Positions 42,043-50,781 are shown, counted from the stretch's first letter. The stretch is 64,000 nt of DNA from Anaerotignum lactatifermentans (GCF_016902535.1 NZ_JACSNY010000002.1:1-64000); one strand, 5' to 3'. The notes: generated by a model not told the origin, from the sequence alone. Numbers and translations are program-made.

Positions 42043-42726
42043 ATGCAGATAAATAATTGGCCGGAGAACAACAAAGTGACTGTTACGGGGATCGTAGCGG
42101 AAGAAGCGGCTTTCAGCCATGAAGTATACGGAGAAGGGTTTTACACATTTAAGATTGCCTCGGAACGTTTGAGCGATCAGGCGGATATCCTTCCGGTGAT
42201 GATTTCTGAAAGGATTTTGGCAGTTTCCGGCGGAGAATTGAAAAAAGGCAGCAGGATACGCATAGTTGGCCAGCTGCGCAGTTATAATAATTACACAGAA
42301 ACAAAGAGCCGTTTGGTATTGACCATATTCGCCAGAGAGCTGTCCCTTCGTCCGGAGGAGACTACGGCGGCGGTCAATGAGATTCATTTGCAGGGATATA
42401 TCTGTAAAAAACCTATTTACCGAAAGACTCCCTTTGGCCGGGAAATCTCCGATATTCTGGTGGCAGTGAACCGAGCCTATAATAAATCAGACTATATCCC
42501 CTGTATTGTATGGGGCAGGAATGCCCGGTACGTGGATACGGTACAGGTAGGTACTCCCATTGAAATCCGAGGCCGTATTCAAAGCCGCACCTACCAGAAA
42601 AAACTGGGAGATGTGGTGGAGGAAAGAGTGGCCTATGAGGTTTCGGTTTCCCAGATCAGTCTGGCGGAAGGACATACAGGGGAAAAGACGGAAAAAGGCG
42701 GGGAAGGCGTAACGCCGACCGTATAA
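42043..42726 (+). CDS. Single-stranded DNA-binding-like protein with two OB folds
   Basis: About 227 residues from the ATG at 42043, behind GGGGAGAAA. Two SSB-like OB domains follow each other: the first (~1-100) has KVTVTGIVAEEAAFSHEVYG and GSRIRIVGQLRSY, and the second (~110-205) has LQGYICKKPIYRKTPFGREI, YIPCIVWG and IEIRGRIQSR. The second resembles classical Ssb more closely. The glycine-rich acidic Ssb tail is absent; the end is EKGGEGVTPTV. It is likely an accessory single-strand binder. Function beyond that is inference. Confidence 0.75.
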   Translation: MQINNWPENNKVTVTGIVAEEAAFSHEVYGEGFYTFKIASERLSDQADILPVMISERILAVSGGELKKGSRIRIVGQLRSYNNYTETKSRLVLTIFARELSLRPEETTAAVNEIHLQGYICKKPIYRKTPFGREISDILVAVNRAYNKSDYIPCIVWGRNARYVDTVQVGTPIEIRGRIQSRTYQKKLGDVVEERVAYEVSVSQISLAEGHTGEKTEKGGEGVTPTV

Positions 42727-42747
42727 AAAAACAGGAGTTGAACAAAA

Positions 42748-43230
42748 GTGAAGCAAGGACAAATTTCAGTATATTACGGGGCGGGAAAAGGAAAAACTTG
42801 CGTGGCGCTGGGCAGAGGCCTGCGTGCTTTGGGAGAAGATCTTCGGGTCGTAATGATCCAGTTTATGGATTACCATAGCCACAAGGAGATGGCGCTTCTG
42901 GAAAAACTGGAACCGGATTTTCGTGTGTTCCATTTCGAGAAAAACCGTACTGGCGAGGTCATTACGGAGGAGATCCGAAAGGAAATCGCCGGAGAGATCC
43001 GCAATGCCTATAATTTCGCCAAAAAAATCCTGGATACAGGCGAGTGTGAGATGCTGATGCTGGATGGTATTCTGGAATGTGTCGAAGAGGGCTTCCTTCC
43101 GGAGACGGATGTAGTTGCGCTGATGGAAAAGCGGCCGGAAAATATGGATATGATATTAACGGGGTCTGGCTTGCCCGGTGGTGTGGCAGAAAGAGCCAAC
43201 AGTATTTATCAGATCGTTCCGGAAAAATAA
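42748..43230 (+). CDS. CobO/CobA-type corrinoid adenosyltransferase
   Basis: 160 residues, GTG start 21 bases after the SSB-like gene. The P-loop YGAGKGKTCVALGRGLRA and MIQFMDY, LMLDGILEC and ILTGSGLPGGVAE match the ATP:cob(I)alamin adenosyltransferase family (CobO/BtuR). The usual asparagine in the TGNGKGKT loop is alanine here, and the LTGR motif is LTGS. It would adenosylate a corrinoid in the cytoplasm. No other cobalamin genes are near it, so it probably serves salvage. An altered role cannot be excluded. Confidence 0.8.
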   Translation: MKQGQISVYYGAGKGKTCVALGRGLRALGEDLRVVMIQFMDYHSHKEMALLEKLEPDFRVFHFEKNRTGEVITEEIRKEIAGEIRNAYNFAKKILDTGECEMLMLDGILECVEEGFLPETDVVALMEKRPENMDMILTGSGLPGGVAERANSIYQIVPEK

Positions 43231-43246
43231 TCAATCAGGAAAATAG

Positions 43247-43286
43247 AAAGCGTGGAAAACTCAGATGGAGTTGTCCACGCTTTTTT
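43247..43286. terminator. Bidirectional terminator between convergent genes
   Basis: AAAGCGTGGA pairs with TCCACGCTTT, extended by AACTC-GAGTT inside the loop. TTTTTT follows on the plus strand, and there is an A-rich flank for the minus strand. Confidence 0.82.
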
Positions 43287-43290
43287 ATGG

Positions 43291-45498
43291 TTACATCAGG
43301 CCGGTTTCCTCCAGTTTTTCTTCAAAGAAATGCTTCAGGCGGATCAGCGGTGTACGCAGCACAATACCGATCAGCAGAGAAATCGGGATAAAAGGGGATG
43401 TCTTCAAAAAATCCATCCAATAGGCGTTTTCATACATACCGCCGACACACTCCCGCATGGCGTTAATCATATGAGTAAAGGGCATCAGCGGATTCAGTAC
43501 ACGGAAAAACAGCGGCGTTACTTCAATGGGGAAGGTGCCGCCAGCTCCGGCTACCTGAATCACCAGAAAAACTACTGCGATGGCTTTGCCCACGTCTCCG
43601 AAGGAGATGGTCAGTGTATAGATGAAAAGGCTGAATACAAAAGCGGTGTAAATGGCGGCCAGTACGAAATGTCCGGGATGGAGACATTGTATTTTTAGAA
43701 GCAAGAGATCTCCTGCCGCCACAACGATCCCCTGTACAACAGCAAAGAGTAAAAAGATCATATACCGCCCCAGATACTTCTGCCAATGGGTCGCTTTGGC
43801 AATGACGTCATCTTCCCGTATTTCGCATTTAAGAATGGCCGCAAGAATCAGACCGCCAACCCAAAGACAAAGGACAGTGTAAAAGGGCGTCATGGCGGAG
43901 CCGTAATTCTCAATAGGGTAGAGCTTATGGGTGGTCAGCGTCACAGGGGAGGCCATAAATTCACTGATGGACTCCGGGTCAGTCTGTATCAGCCGCAGGA
44001 GCTGGTCTAAATCGCCTCCAGCCGCAAGTTTTTCCCCTTCATGATAAATTCTGTCCATATGATCGTTCATGTAATCTACGGCCGTATTCAGCTGAGAAAG
44101 GGCATCCAAAAGATGTGCATAAGTTATATCCAGACCGTCCAGCGTCGCTTCTGTATGGGGCAGGCTGGATTCCAGCAGGGCCATCCGGTTGGAAGCGGCA
44201 GAAAGGACGTCATATATGTCATCCAGAGAAGTCAACAAATCATTTTTTACATTTTTACGATAATATTGCTCCAGATCTCTCTGGGCGTTCTCCAGAGCAT
44301 CATAATTTTGGGAAAGCTCGTTCAACAGGCTTTCGGAAAGCTGTACACCTTTGGAGACGTTAGATTTTGCCGTATAGAGCCGATCAATTATGAGTTGGGT
44401 GCGGTCGATCTGGGCGCTCATTTTTTGCAGGAGCGTCTCTGTGGCGGGGTGGCTGTCTCCGGGAAGAAAATGGTCCAATTCCGTCAGACCGGCAGAAATA
44501 CCTTCCTGAAGACGCAGGAGCTTCTGGTTCAGGTCAATGGCCTTTTGGAGGGCGGACTGCACTTTGACGCTATCTGTTTCGGCAATGGAACAGGCAAAAT
44601 CAGAAGCGTTTTCCGCCGCGGCAGCCAGATCGTCCATAGAGGAGAGAATGTCATCCATTTGATCCAGCGTCCTTTTGGTGAGCAGATGGGCGGCATCAAT
44701 GGCGGAAGTCATGTTTTCCGTCTTGATCTGACCTTCTGGCAGTATTTCGGAAAAATCCGGCAAAAGATCACGGGCGGTGTCTCCAATTTGCTGCGCGGCC
44801 CGCAGAGTCCCTTCAAGGGCCTTTAAATTAGTAGAAAGGAGTTTGGTATCCTCCTGCATCCGTGAAAGGATTTCCAGAACATTAGAGGAGACTTTATTTT
44901 CCAATTCGGACAGGCCTTCTCCCGCAAGATTCATAACGGAAGAGAGGGCCTGAGAAACGGCGCCCACAAAGGATTCGTTCACCTGCTGCTGGATAGTGCC
45001 TACGCCTTTGTCCGTAATTTTGGTGGCGATGGCGTTTTTCTTCTCATTGACATAATAGGCGATTTCCGGATGGGTCACATCTTCTGTCAGTATACTGGCG
45101 ATATCCCGGCTGAAAGAGGCGGGGATCACGACGGCGGCGTAATAAGAACCATCGGAAACACCATTCATGGCATCCTCTTCATCTACAAACTGCCATCCGA
45201 TTTGATTGTTTTTCTTCAGATTGTCTATGACCATTTCCCCGATATTGATTTCTGTGTCGGAAAGAAGGCTTTCCGCATGTTCCGGCAGATCCAGATCCGC
45301 GGGCCGAAAGCCCATATCCTCATTGACAACAGCGACTTTTAACCCGCCGGTATTGCCGTAGGGGTCCCAGTTGGCCGCGATATTAAACCAGGCGTACAAG
45401 GACGGCAGAAGCATAATGCCCGCGGCAATCAGGGCCGCAAAAGGATTTCGGAATACAGATAAAAGGTCTTTTCGGAATATGTACCAGATAGTTCTCAT
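43291..45498 (-). CDS. YhgE/Pip-family membrane protein
   Basis: About 735 residues from the ATG at 45498, which follows GGAGG on the minus strand. Layout: one N-terminal helix, a signature NIAANWDPYGNTGGLKVAVVNED, a long (~400 residues) outside domain rich in helical, coiled-coil-like sequence, and a C-terminal ABC-2-type block of about six helices. The family includes phage infection protein Pip of Lactococcus and YhgE/EsaA, the latter part of type VII secretion. No ESX or type VII genes are present here, so a secretion role is not supported. Monocistronic. Confidence 0.87.
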   Translation of the reverse strand: MRTIWYIFRKDLLSVFRNPFAALIAAGIMLLPSLYAWFNIAANWDPYGNTGGLKVAVVNEDMGFRPADLDLPEHAESLLSDTEINIGEMVIDNLKKNNQIGWQFVDEEDAMNGVSDGSYYAAVVIPASFSRDIASILTEDVTHPEIAYYVNEKKNAIATKITDKGVGTIQQQVNESFVGAVSQALSSVMNLAGEGLSELENKVSSNVLEILSRMQEDTKLLSTNLKALEGTLRAAQQIGDTARDLLPDFSEILPEGQIKTENMTSAIDAAHLLTKRTLDQMDDILSSMDDLAAAAENASDFACSIAETDSVKVQSALQKAIDLNQKLLRLQEGISAGLTELDHFLPGDSHPATETLLQKMSAQIDRTQLIIDRLYTAKSNVSKGVQLSESLLNELSQNYDALENAQRDLEQYYRKNVKNDLLTSLDDIYDVLSAASNRMALLESSLPHTEATLDGLDITYAHLLDALSQLNTAVDYMNDHMDRIYHEGEKLAAGGDLDQLLRLIQTDPESISEFMASPVTLTTHKLYPIENYGSAMTPFYTVLCLWVGGLILAAILKCEIREDDVIAKATHWQKYLGRYMIFLLFAVVQGIVVAAGDLLLLKIQCLHPGHFVLAAIYTAFVFSLFIYTLTISFGDVGKAIAVVFLVIQVAGAGGTFPIEVTPLFFRVLNPLMPFTHMINAMRECVGGMYENAYWMDFLKTSPFIPISLLIGIVLRTPLIRLKHFFEEKLEETGLM

Positions 45499-45540
45499 GT
45501 GAGTCCTCCATTCAGATTTTTCGTAATCCAATTATGAAAG

Positions 45541-45580
45541 AAAAAACAAAGCAGCACAATAGACAATTGTGCTGCTTTGT
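45541..45580 (-). terminator. Intrinsic terminator of the asd-dapA-dapB operon
   Basis: Fifteen perfect pairs, ACAAAGCAGCACAAT with its complement, five-base loop; on the minus strand a T run follows. The flanking A run at 45541-45546 is that T run. Confidence 0.88.
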
Positions 45581-45606
45581 CGCATCTATATTTAATTGAA
45601 ATCTGC

Positions 45607-46359
45607 TTATGCCAGAACTTCCTTCATGGAGTACAGACCGGCGGGCTGGCCAGCCAGGAATTTTGCCGCTTTTACCGCGCCGACCGCGAATACTTCACGG
45701 CTGGCAGCGTGGTGGCTAAGGGTGATCACTTCATCCCGTCCTGCGAAAACCACATCATGCTCACCGACAATGGTACCGCCGCGCAGCGCGTGCATACCGA
45801 TCTCGGTGCGTTCTCTCTTTTCCCGTTTCTGGGAACGGTCATATACATAGTGAAGCTGGTGGTCCAGAGCTTCGTTGATGGCGTCTGCCAGAGCTACTGC
45901 GGTGCCGCTGGGGGCGTCAATTTTCTGGTTATGGTGTTTTTCGATGATCTCAATATCGAAGTTTGCGTCATAAAGGATATTTGCCGCACGCTGTACCAGA
46001 TCCAGCAGCAGATTGATGCCGACGGACATATTGGCGGATTTCAGGATGGCAACATGATGGGATGTTTCCTTCATTTTTGCCAGAGTATCATCGGAAAGCG
46101 CTGTGGTACACAGAACAACGGGGGTCTGTGTTTCCTTGGCGTAGTCCAGCAGAGCGGGTACCGCTGTGGCGGTGGAGAAGTCAATGATAACGTCGCCTTT
46201 TATGGTACATTCCGCGGGAGAAGCGAAAACAGGGAAATCCAGCGTGGGTGTGGTGGGATCAATGCCTGCTACTACCTGGCACTGGGGATCATTTTTAATG
46301 ATTTCAGCAACGACATGGCCCATTCTGCCGCCGCAGCCATGGATAATAATATTTGTCAT
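45607..46359 (-). CDS. dapB: 4-Hydroxy-tetrahydrodipicolinate reductase
   Basis: 250 residues. The N-terminal nucleotide-binding loop is GCGGRMG, and FSTATAVPALL is part of the fold. The catalytic stretch EIIEKHHNQKIDAPSGTA contains the conserved His pair and Lys, and TEIGMHALRGGTIVGEH is the family's second motif. It reduces the DapA product toward meso-diaminopimelate and lysine. AAGGAGG precedes the ATG. It is the last gene of the minus-strand operon and is preceded by an 88-base gap with a hairpin. Confidence 0.96.
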   Translation of the reverse strand: MTNIIIHGCGGRMGHVVAEIIKNDPQCQVVAGIDPTTPTLDFPVFASPAECTIKGDVIIDFSTATAVPALLDYAKETQTPVVLCTTALSDDTLAKMKETSHHVAILKSANMSVGINLLLDLVQRAANILYDANFDIEIIEKHHNQKIDAPSGTAVALADAINEALDHQLHYVYDRSQKREKRERTEIGMHALRGGTIVGEHDVVFAGRDEVITLSHHAASREVFAVGAVKAAKFLAGQPAGLYSMKEVLA

Positions 46360-46385
46360 AAGTCAAAACCTCCTTATAAAATGGG

Positions 46386-46432
46386 AAAGCCCGTGGTGCC
46401 TTGTCTGAAACAGAACAGGCAGACGGGCTTTT
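46386..46432 (-). promoter_or_regulatory. Intercistronic hairpin between dapA and dapB
   Basis: AAAAGCCCGT-TGCCTGT pairs with ACA-AGGCA-ACGGGCTTT with small bulges. No good T run follows on the minus strand, so it is more likely a messenger-stabilising element or weak attenuator than a terminator. Confidence 0.5.
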
Positions 46433-46447
46433 GATTGTAATATTGAA

Positions 46448-47329
46448 TTACAGCAGACCGTAGTTTTTCAGAGCGGTCTTCAGTGTTTCCAGATTCTTTT
46501 CTTCCATATCGCACAGAGGCATACGGCAGGGACCTACCTCATAGCCCATCAGGTTCAGGGCGGCTTTTACAGGAATAGGATTTACTTCGCAGAACAGCGC
46601 GTTAATCAGTTCGATGGCATCCAGCTGCAGTTTTGCTGCGCCTTCAATATCGCCGGCGAAGAATTTAGCAACCATATCATGGGTGTTTTTGGGTGCTACG
46701 TTAGACAGTACGGAAATAACGCCTTTTGCGCCCAATGCCAGCATGGGAACGATCTGGTCATCGTTGCCGCTGTAAATATCGAAATCGGGTCCGCACAGTG
46801 CAGCGATCTCAGCGATCTGAGAGAAGTTGCCGCTGGCTTCTTTTACGGCTACGATATTTTCTACCTTGGACAGTTCATAAACTGTTTTGGGAGCGATGTT
46901 GCAGCCGGTACGGCCGGGAACATTGTACAGGATTACGGGAATCTTGATGCTGTTTGCTACTGCGGTATAGTGCAGGATCAGGCCCTTCTGTGTTGCTTTG
47001 TTGTAGTAGGGGGTTACCAGCAGAACAGCGTCTGCGCCTGCTTTTTCACAACCCTGCGCCAGTTCGATGCAGTGTGCGGTATCGTTGCTGCCTGCGCCGG
47101 CAATTACGGGAACGCGGCCGTTTGCCACTTCTTTGGCATAACGAACACATTCGATCTGTACTTCATCGCTCAGTGTGGATGCTTCACCGGTGGTGCCGCA
47201 GATAATCAGAGCGTCTGTCTCATTGGCGATCTGGAATTCGATGAGTTCTTTCAGTTTGTCAAAGTTTACACTGCCGTCAGCATATGTAGGTGTTACCAGG
47301 GCTACGCCCGCGCCTTTAAAAATAGACAT
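46448..47329 (-). CDS. dapA: 4-Hydroxy-tetrahydrodipicolinate synthase
   Basis: About 293 residues. The ATG at 47329 is preferred over 47335 because AGGAGG lies nine bases ahead of the former. The TIM-barrel aldolase motifs are present: GTTGEASTLS, YNVPGRTGCNI with the catalytic Tyr, and IVAVKEASGNF with the Schiff-base Lys. The tail MPLCDMEEKNLETL is typical. It condenses pyruvate with aspartate semialdehyde, the committed step to diaminopimelate and lysine. Operon partner of asd and dapB. Confidence 0.96.
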   Translation of the reverse strand: MSIFKGAGVALVTPTYADGSVNFDKLKELIEFQIANETDALIICGTTGEASTLSDEVQIECVRYAKEVANGRVPVIAGAGSNDTAHCIELAQGCEKAGADAVLLVTPYYNKATQKGLILHYTAVANSIKIPVILYNVPGRTGCNIAPKTVYELSKVENIVAVKEASGNFSQIAEIAALCGPDFDIYSGNDDQIVPMLALGAKGVISVLSNVAPKNTHDMVAKFFAGDIEGAAKLQLDAIELINALFCEVNPIPVKAALNLMGYEVGPCRMPLCDMEEKNLETLKTALKNYGLL

Positions 47330-47364
47330 AATCATTTACCTCCTTAAAAATCTCCTGATGATGT

Positions 47365-48360
47365 TTACTGCATATTTTTAATAATTTCTTCTGCGATCTG
47401 TACTGCGTTGGTGGCTGCGCCTTTTCTGATGTTGTCAGCTACAACCCAGAGGTTAACGCCGCTTTCTACGCTTTCGTCGCGACGGATACGCCCGATGAAT
47501 ACTTCATCATGACCTGCCGCGTTGATGGCCAGAGGATATTCATTTTCCTGAGAATTGTTCTGCAGAACAACGCCCGGTGCGTTTCTTAATGTTTCGATCA
47601 GTTCATCCAGATCGAAGGGTTTTTCAAATTCAATATTGATAGATTCGCTGTGGCTGTCGAATACAGGCACACGAACGGTAGTTGCTGTTACGCGCATATT
47701 GTCGTTATGCAGGATTTTTCTGGTTTCGTTTACCATTTTCATTTCTTCTTTGGTATAGCCGTTGTCCAGGAATACGTCAATATGGGGCAGGCAGTTGTTG
47801 GCGATGGGGTGAGGGAACTTCTTGGGAGCTTCGCCTTTCAGACCGTTCTCCAGATCCTTCCAGCCTGCCAGACCTGCGCCGGATACTGCCTGATATGTGG
47901 AATATACCACACGTTTGATTTTATATTTGTCGTCCAGAGGCTTCAAAGCAACCATGGCCTGAATGGTGGAGCAGTTGGGGTTGGCAATGATGTTTTTGTG
48001 CCAGGCGATATCTTCGGGATTTACTTCGGGAACGACCAGAGGTACTTCCGGGTCCATACGCCACTGAGAACTGTTGTCGATGACGATACAGCCGTGGGCC
48101 GCCGCGATAGGAGCAAATTTCTCGCTGGTGCTGCCGCCTGCGGAGAACAGGGCAATATCAATGGGTTTATCGAAAGAGTGCTCTGTCAGTTCTTCTACCA
48201 CATATTCCTTCCCGTTGAAGGTAAGGGTGGAGCCTGCGGAACGGCTGGATGCCATTACATAAAAATTTTCAATGGGCAGCTGTCTTTCTTCCAAAACCTT
48301 CAAAAAGGTTCTGCCTACCATACCTGTTGCGCCTACAACGGCAAGATTTACTTTCTTCAT
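47365..48360 (-). CDS. asd: Aspartate-semialdehyde dehydrogenase
   Basis: About 331 residues from the ATG at 48360 (MKKVNLAVVGATGMVG). The frame is open further upstream, but that part is the riboswitch leader and is not coding. NADP-binding GATGMVGRTF, active-site Cys in NPNCSTIQAM, YQAVSGAG and the SESINIEFEKP region are visible. It makes aspartate semialdehyde for lysine, threonine and methionine. First gene of the lysine-riboswitch operon. Confidence 0.95.
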   Translation of the reverse strand: MKKVNLAVVGATGMVGRTFLKVLEERQLPIENFYVMASSRSAGSTLTFNGKEYVVEELTEHSFDKPIDIALFSAGGSTSEKFAPIAAAHGCIVIDNSSQWRMDPEVPLVVPEVNPEDIAWHKNIIANPNCSTIQAMVALKPLDDKYKIKRVVYSTYQAVSGAGLAGWKDLENGLKGEAPKKFPHPIANNCLPHIDVFLDNGYTKEEMKMVNETRKILHNDNMRVTATTVRVPVFDSHSESINIEFEKPFDLDELIETLRNAPGVVLQNNSQENEYPLAINAAGHDEVFIGRIRRDESVESGVNLWVVADNIRKGAATNAVQIAEEIIKNMQ

Positions 48361-48410
48361 TTTAAAGATACCTTCTTTCCTATGTATTGATTTATTGTAT
48401 CCGTAGAAAC

Positions 48411-48434
48411 AAAAAAGAGCCGGCGCTGCCGACT
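48411..48434 (-). terminator. Lysine riboswitch terminator
   Basis: On the minus strand AGTCGGC, AGC, GCCGGCT (one G-U pair) is followed by CTTTTTT, about 50 bases before asd. It is the off-state element of the leader. Confidence 0.85.
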
Positions 48435-48479
48435 GCAAAAAACCATAGAAAATAAAGTGATTTCTCCATGGTAAAATGA

Positions 48480-48656
48480 GATCGTAGCGCTCCATTGGGG
48501 AAGACCCAATGACAGTCATACGGATCTTATCCGCACAACCAGAAGAAAACAGATAAGGCTCTTTCCTTCTTCGGCATTTTCCCCTTTTGCCGAGCTTCGT
48601 GTATCCCTTATGATATTCGCCCGGGTACTCTTGAAAAATGCACCTCTACTTCCTTT
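48480..48656 (-). ncRNA. Lysine riboswitch (L box)
   Basis: Read on the minus strand, the leader carries the L-box words in order: AGTAGAGGTGC at the 5' side, AAAAGGGGAAAATGCCGAAG, CTGGTTGT, ACTGTCATTGGG and GGAGCGCTACGATCT at the 3' side. These fit the five-helix lysine aptamer. It is followed by a terminator and then asd-dapA-dapB. Lysine binding should favour termination and so repress the pathway. Edges are approximate. Confidence 0.9.
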
Positions 48657-48673
48657 GTATTTACTTATGGTAT

Positions 48674-48702
48674 AGTCTAGCAAAAGAAAGTGATTCTGTC
48701 AA
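48674..48702 (-). promoter_or_regulatory. Promoter of the lysine-riboswitch operon
   Basis: On the minus strand TTGACA, 17 bases, TAGACT, about 15-20 bases upstream of the aptamer. Confidence 0.72.
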
Positions 48703-48802
48703 ACCATTTCTGCGGTTTTTCCAAAAAAAGCGGGAAATCCATTTTTGCAGGAAAGAAAAAGGGGATTTTGGCGCATCCTATGGCAAAAAGGAGGCGTTTT
48801 GT

Positions 48803-49018
48803 ATGGAACAGAAAAAGAAAAAAGAACTGACACCGGCGCAGAAGGCGGATCTGGCTATGAAATATGAGATTGCGGCAGAACTGGGATTGGCGGACAAAAT
48901 AGAAAAGGAGGGTTGGAAGGCGCTGACTTCACGGGAAAGCGGACGTATCGGGGGCATTATGGGGAAGCGGAAACGGGAATGTAAAAAAGAACAGCCAAAA
49001 CAGCAGGAAACCCTATAA
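48803..49018 (+). CDS. Alpha/beta-type small acid-soluble spore protein
   Basis: 71 residues from the ATG at 48803, behind AAAAGGAGGCG. The core KYEIAAELGLADKIEKEGW and LTSRESGRIGGIMGKRKR is the alpha/beta SASP pattern (KxEIAxELGl, GxltsrexGxiGG). It has the family's two helices, but with a Lys-rich head and tail. These proteins coat and protect DNA in dormant spores and are degraded by Gpr at germination. The frame is open upstream, but that overlaps the opposite-strand riboswitch leader and is not likely translated. Confidence 0.85.
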   Translation: MEQKKKKELTPAQKADLAMKYEIAAELGLADKIEKEGWKALTSRESGRIGGIMGKRKRECKKEQPKQQETL

Positions 49019-49095
49019 AAATACTTGCATTAGAATGTCATAGGAGATATAATTTAAAATTAGACTATGGCAGGATCGAATGAGGGAGGAGACCA

Positions 49096-49863
49096 ATGGA
49101 GACTTATCAGCTCTTTGCGTCAGTATATGATATTTTTATGGATGAGATACCCTATGAAGCATGGATCGACTTTCTCAGGGAGATCTGGCAGAAGGAGGGG
49201 GTACATCCCCAAAGGATTACGGATCTGGGCTGTGGTACGGGCAATGTTCTGCTGCCTCTGGCCAGAGCGGGCTATGAAATGACGGGAGTGGATCTCTCCT
49301 ATGATATGCTGGCTCAGGCGGAGCACAAGCTGCGTCAGGAAAATCTTTCCGCCAGGCTGCTTGCCCAGGATATGACGGAATTTTCCCTGCCGGAAAAGGC
49401 AGACTGTATCATCAGTCTTTGTGACTGTCTGAACTATCTGACAGAGGATGGCGAACTGTCGGCAGCCTTTGGCTGTGTGGCAGAACATTTGGCGGAGGAT
49501 GGGCTGTTTTTCTTTGATATGAATACAGCCTACAAATTCCGGGAGATCTACGGAGACAACACCTATGCTTCCGTGGAAGAGGATGCGGCCTATATCTGGG
49601 AGAATACCTATGACGAGGAAGACTCCATCAATGAATATGCGGTCAATTTCTTTCTGCGCCGCCCGGATGGCAGCTATGAAAGAACAGAGGAATATCATTA
49701 TGAAAGAGCCTATTCTATGGAAGAAATAGAGCAGGCCTTAGAAGAAAACGGCCTTTGTGTGGCGGGTGTCTATGATGATTACCGCTGGCAGGCGCCGGAA
49801 GAAACGTGCCAGAGAATCTGTGTTCTGGCAAAAAAGAGGAAAGAGAAAACGGAGGAAGAATGA
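49096..49863 (+). CDS. Class I SAM-dependent methyltransferase
   Basis: 255 residues. SAM-binding motif I DLGCGTGNVLLPLA near residue 41, GVDLSYDMLAQAE (motif II) and DCIISLCDCLNYL (motif III) are clear, followed by a beta-rich substrate part (YERTEEYHYERAYS). Substrate unknown. It begins behind GGGAGGAG. Its TGA is one base before the hslO ATG, so the genes are coupled. Firmicutes often have this methyltransferase in such neighbourhoods. Confidence 0.88.
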   Translation: METYQLFASVYDIFMDEIPYEAWIDFLREIWQKEGVHPQRITDLGCGTGNVLLPLARAGYEMTGVDLSYDMLAQAEHKLRQENLSARLLAQDMTEFSLPEKADCIISLCDCLNYLTEDGELSAAFGCVAEHLAEDGLFFFDMNTAYKFREIYGDNTYASVEEDAAYIWENTYDEEDSINEYAVNFFLRRPDGSYERTEEYHYERAYSMEEIEQALEENGLCVAGVYDDYRWQAPEETCQRICVLAKKRKEKTEEE

Positions 49864-49864
49864 G

Positions 49865-50743
49865 ATGCAGGATTATGTAATCAGAGCAACGGCGGGCAAC
49901 GGCAGCATCCGTGCCTTTGCGGCCAGCACAAAAAATCTGGTGCAGCACGCCAGAGAAATTCATCATACCTCTCCTGTGGCGTCTGCCGCATTAGGGAGAA
50001 TGCTGACAGCGGCTGCTATGATGGGCAGCATGCTGAAGGGGGAGAAGGATCTGGTGACCCTTCAGATCCGGAGCCTGGGGCCGCTGAAAGGCATTGTGGT
50101 TTCCGGGGACGCCCAGTGCAGAGTCAAGGGATATGTGTTTAATCCCAGTGTGGATATCCCCTGTAAGTATCCGGGCAAGCTGGATGTCAGCGGTGCCATT
50201 GGCGAAGGCTATTTAAGCGTCATCAAGGATATCGGCCTGAAGGAACCCTACGCGGGGCGGATCAAGCTGATCAGCGGTGAGATCGCGGAGGATCTGACAT
50301 ATTATTACGCTCAGTCGGAACAGGTGCCTTCCGCGGTAGGTCTTGGTGTACTGGTGGATACAGACACTTCTATCCGTCAGGCAGGCGGTTTTATGATTCA
50401 GCTGCTGCCGGACGCAACGGAAGAAGCGATTTCTACCTTGGAACAGAGGCTGAACACCATTCCTTATATGACAGATCTTCTGGATATGGGAAAAACACCG
50501 GAGGATATCCTGGAGATGATTCTGGGAGATATGGATTTGAAGATCATGGACAAGGTACCTGCGGAATTCTACTGCAACTGCACGAAGGAACGTGTAGAAA
50601 AGGCCTTAATCAGTATTGGTAAGGAAGAACTGGAAAAGATCATCAATGAGGACAAAAAAGCAAACCTGCATTGTCATTTCTGTTCCAAAGAGTACGATTT
50701 TACGGAAGAGGAACTGCGGACTTTGCTGGAAAGTGCGAAATGA
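49865..50743 (+). CDS. hslO: Redox-regulated chaperone Hsp33
   Basis: About 292 residues; the true start is the ATG at 49865 (MQDYVIRATAGNG), not the longer open frame. Hsp33 signatures: RAFAASTKNLVQ, RMLTAAAMMGSML and the C-terminal zinc-binding cysteines CNC and CHFC. Zinc loss and disulfide formation under oxidative unfolding stress activate the holdase. Useful for an anaerobe exposed to oxygen. Confidence 0.94.
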   Translation: MQDYVIRATAGNGSIRAFAASTKNLVQHAREIHHTSPVASAALGRMLTAAAMMGSMLKGEKDLVTLQIRSLGPLKGIVVSGDAQCRVKGYVFNPSVDIPCKYPGKLDVSGAIGEGYLSVIKDIGLKEPYAGRIKLISGEIAEDLTYYYAQSEQVPSAVGLGVLVDTDTSIRQAGGFMIQLLPDATEEAISTLEQRLNTIPYMTDLLDMGKTPEDILEMILGDMDLKIMDKVPAEFYCNCTKERVEKALISIGKEELEKIINEDKKANLHCHFCSKEYDFTEEELRTLLESAK

Positions 50744-50781
50744 TTTTTTGATTGTGAAGGGAGAAAAAAGGAGGTGAGCCT

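Noticed and set aside
43291-45531. Possible type VII secretion (EsaA-like) locus from the YhgE/Pip protein
   Set aside because: No EssC, WXG100 or other type VII genes are present in the window; YhgE/Pip proteins also occur alone.
45577-48390. Plus-strand frames opposite dapB, dapA and asd
   Set aside because: Shadows of the minus-strand lysine pathway genes, which carry clear catalytic motifs.
48361-48519. 53-codon N-terminal extension of Asd on the minus strand
   Set aside because: It runs through the lysine riboswitch end and its terminator; the real start at 48360 gives the normal family N-terminus.
48638-48802. N-terminal extension of the spore protein frame
   Set aside because: It overlaps the opposite-strand riboswitch and promoter and lacks a ribosome site, while the ATG at 48803 has AGGAGG.
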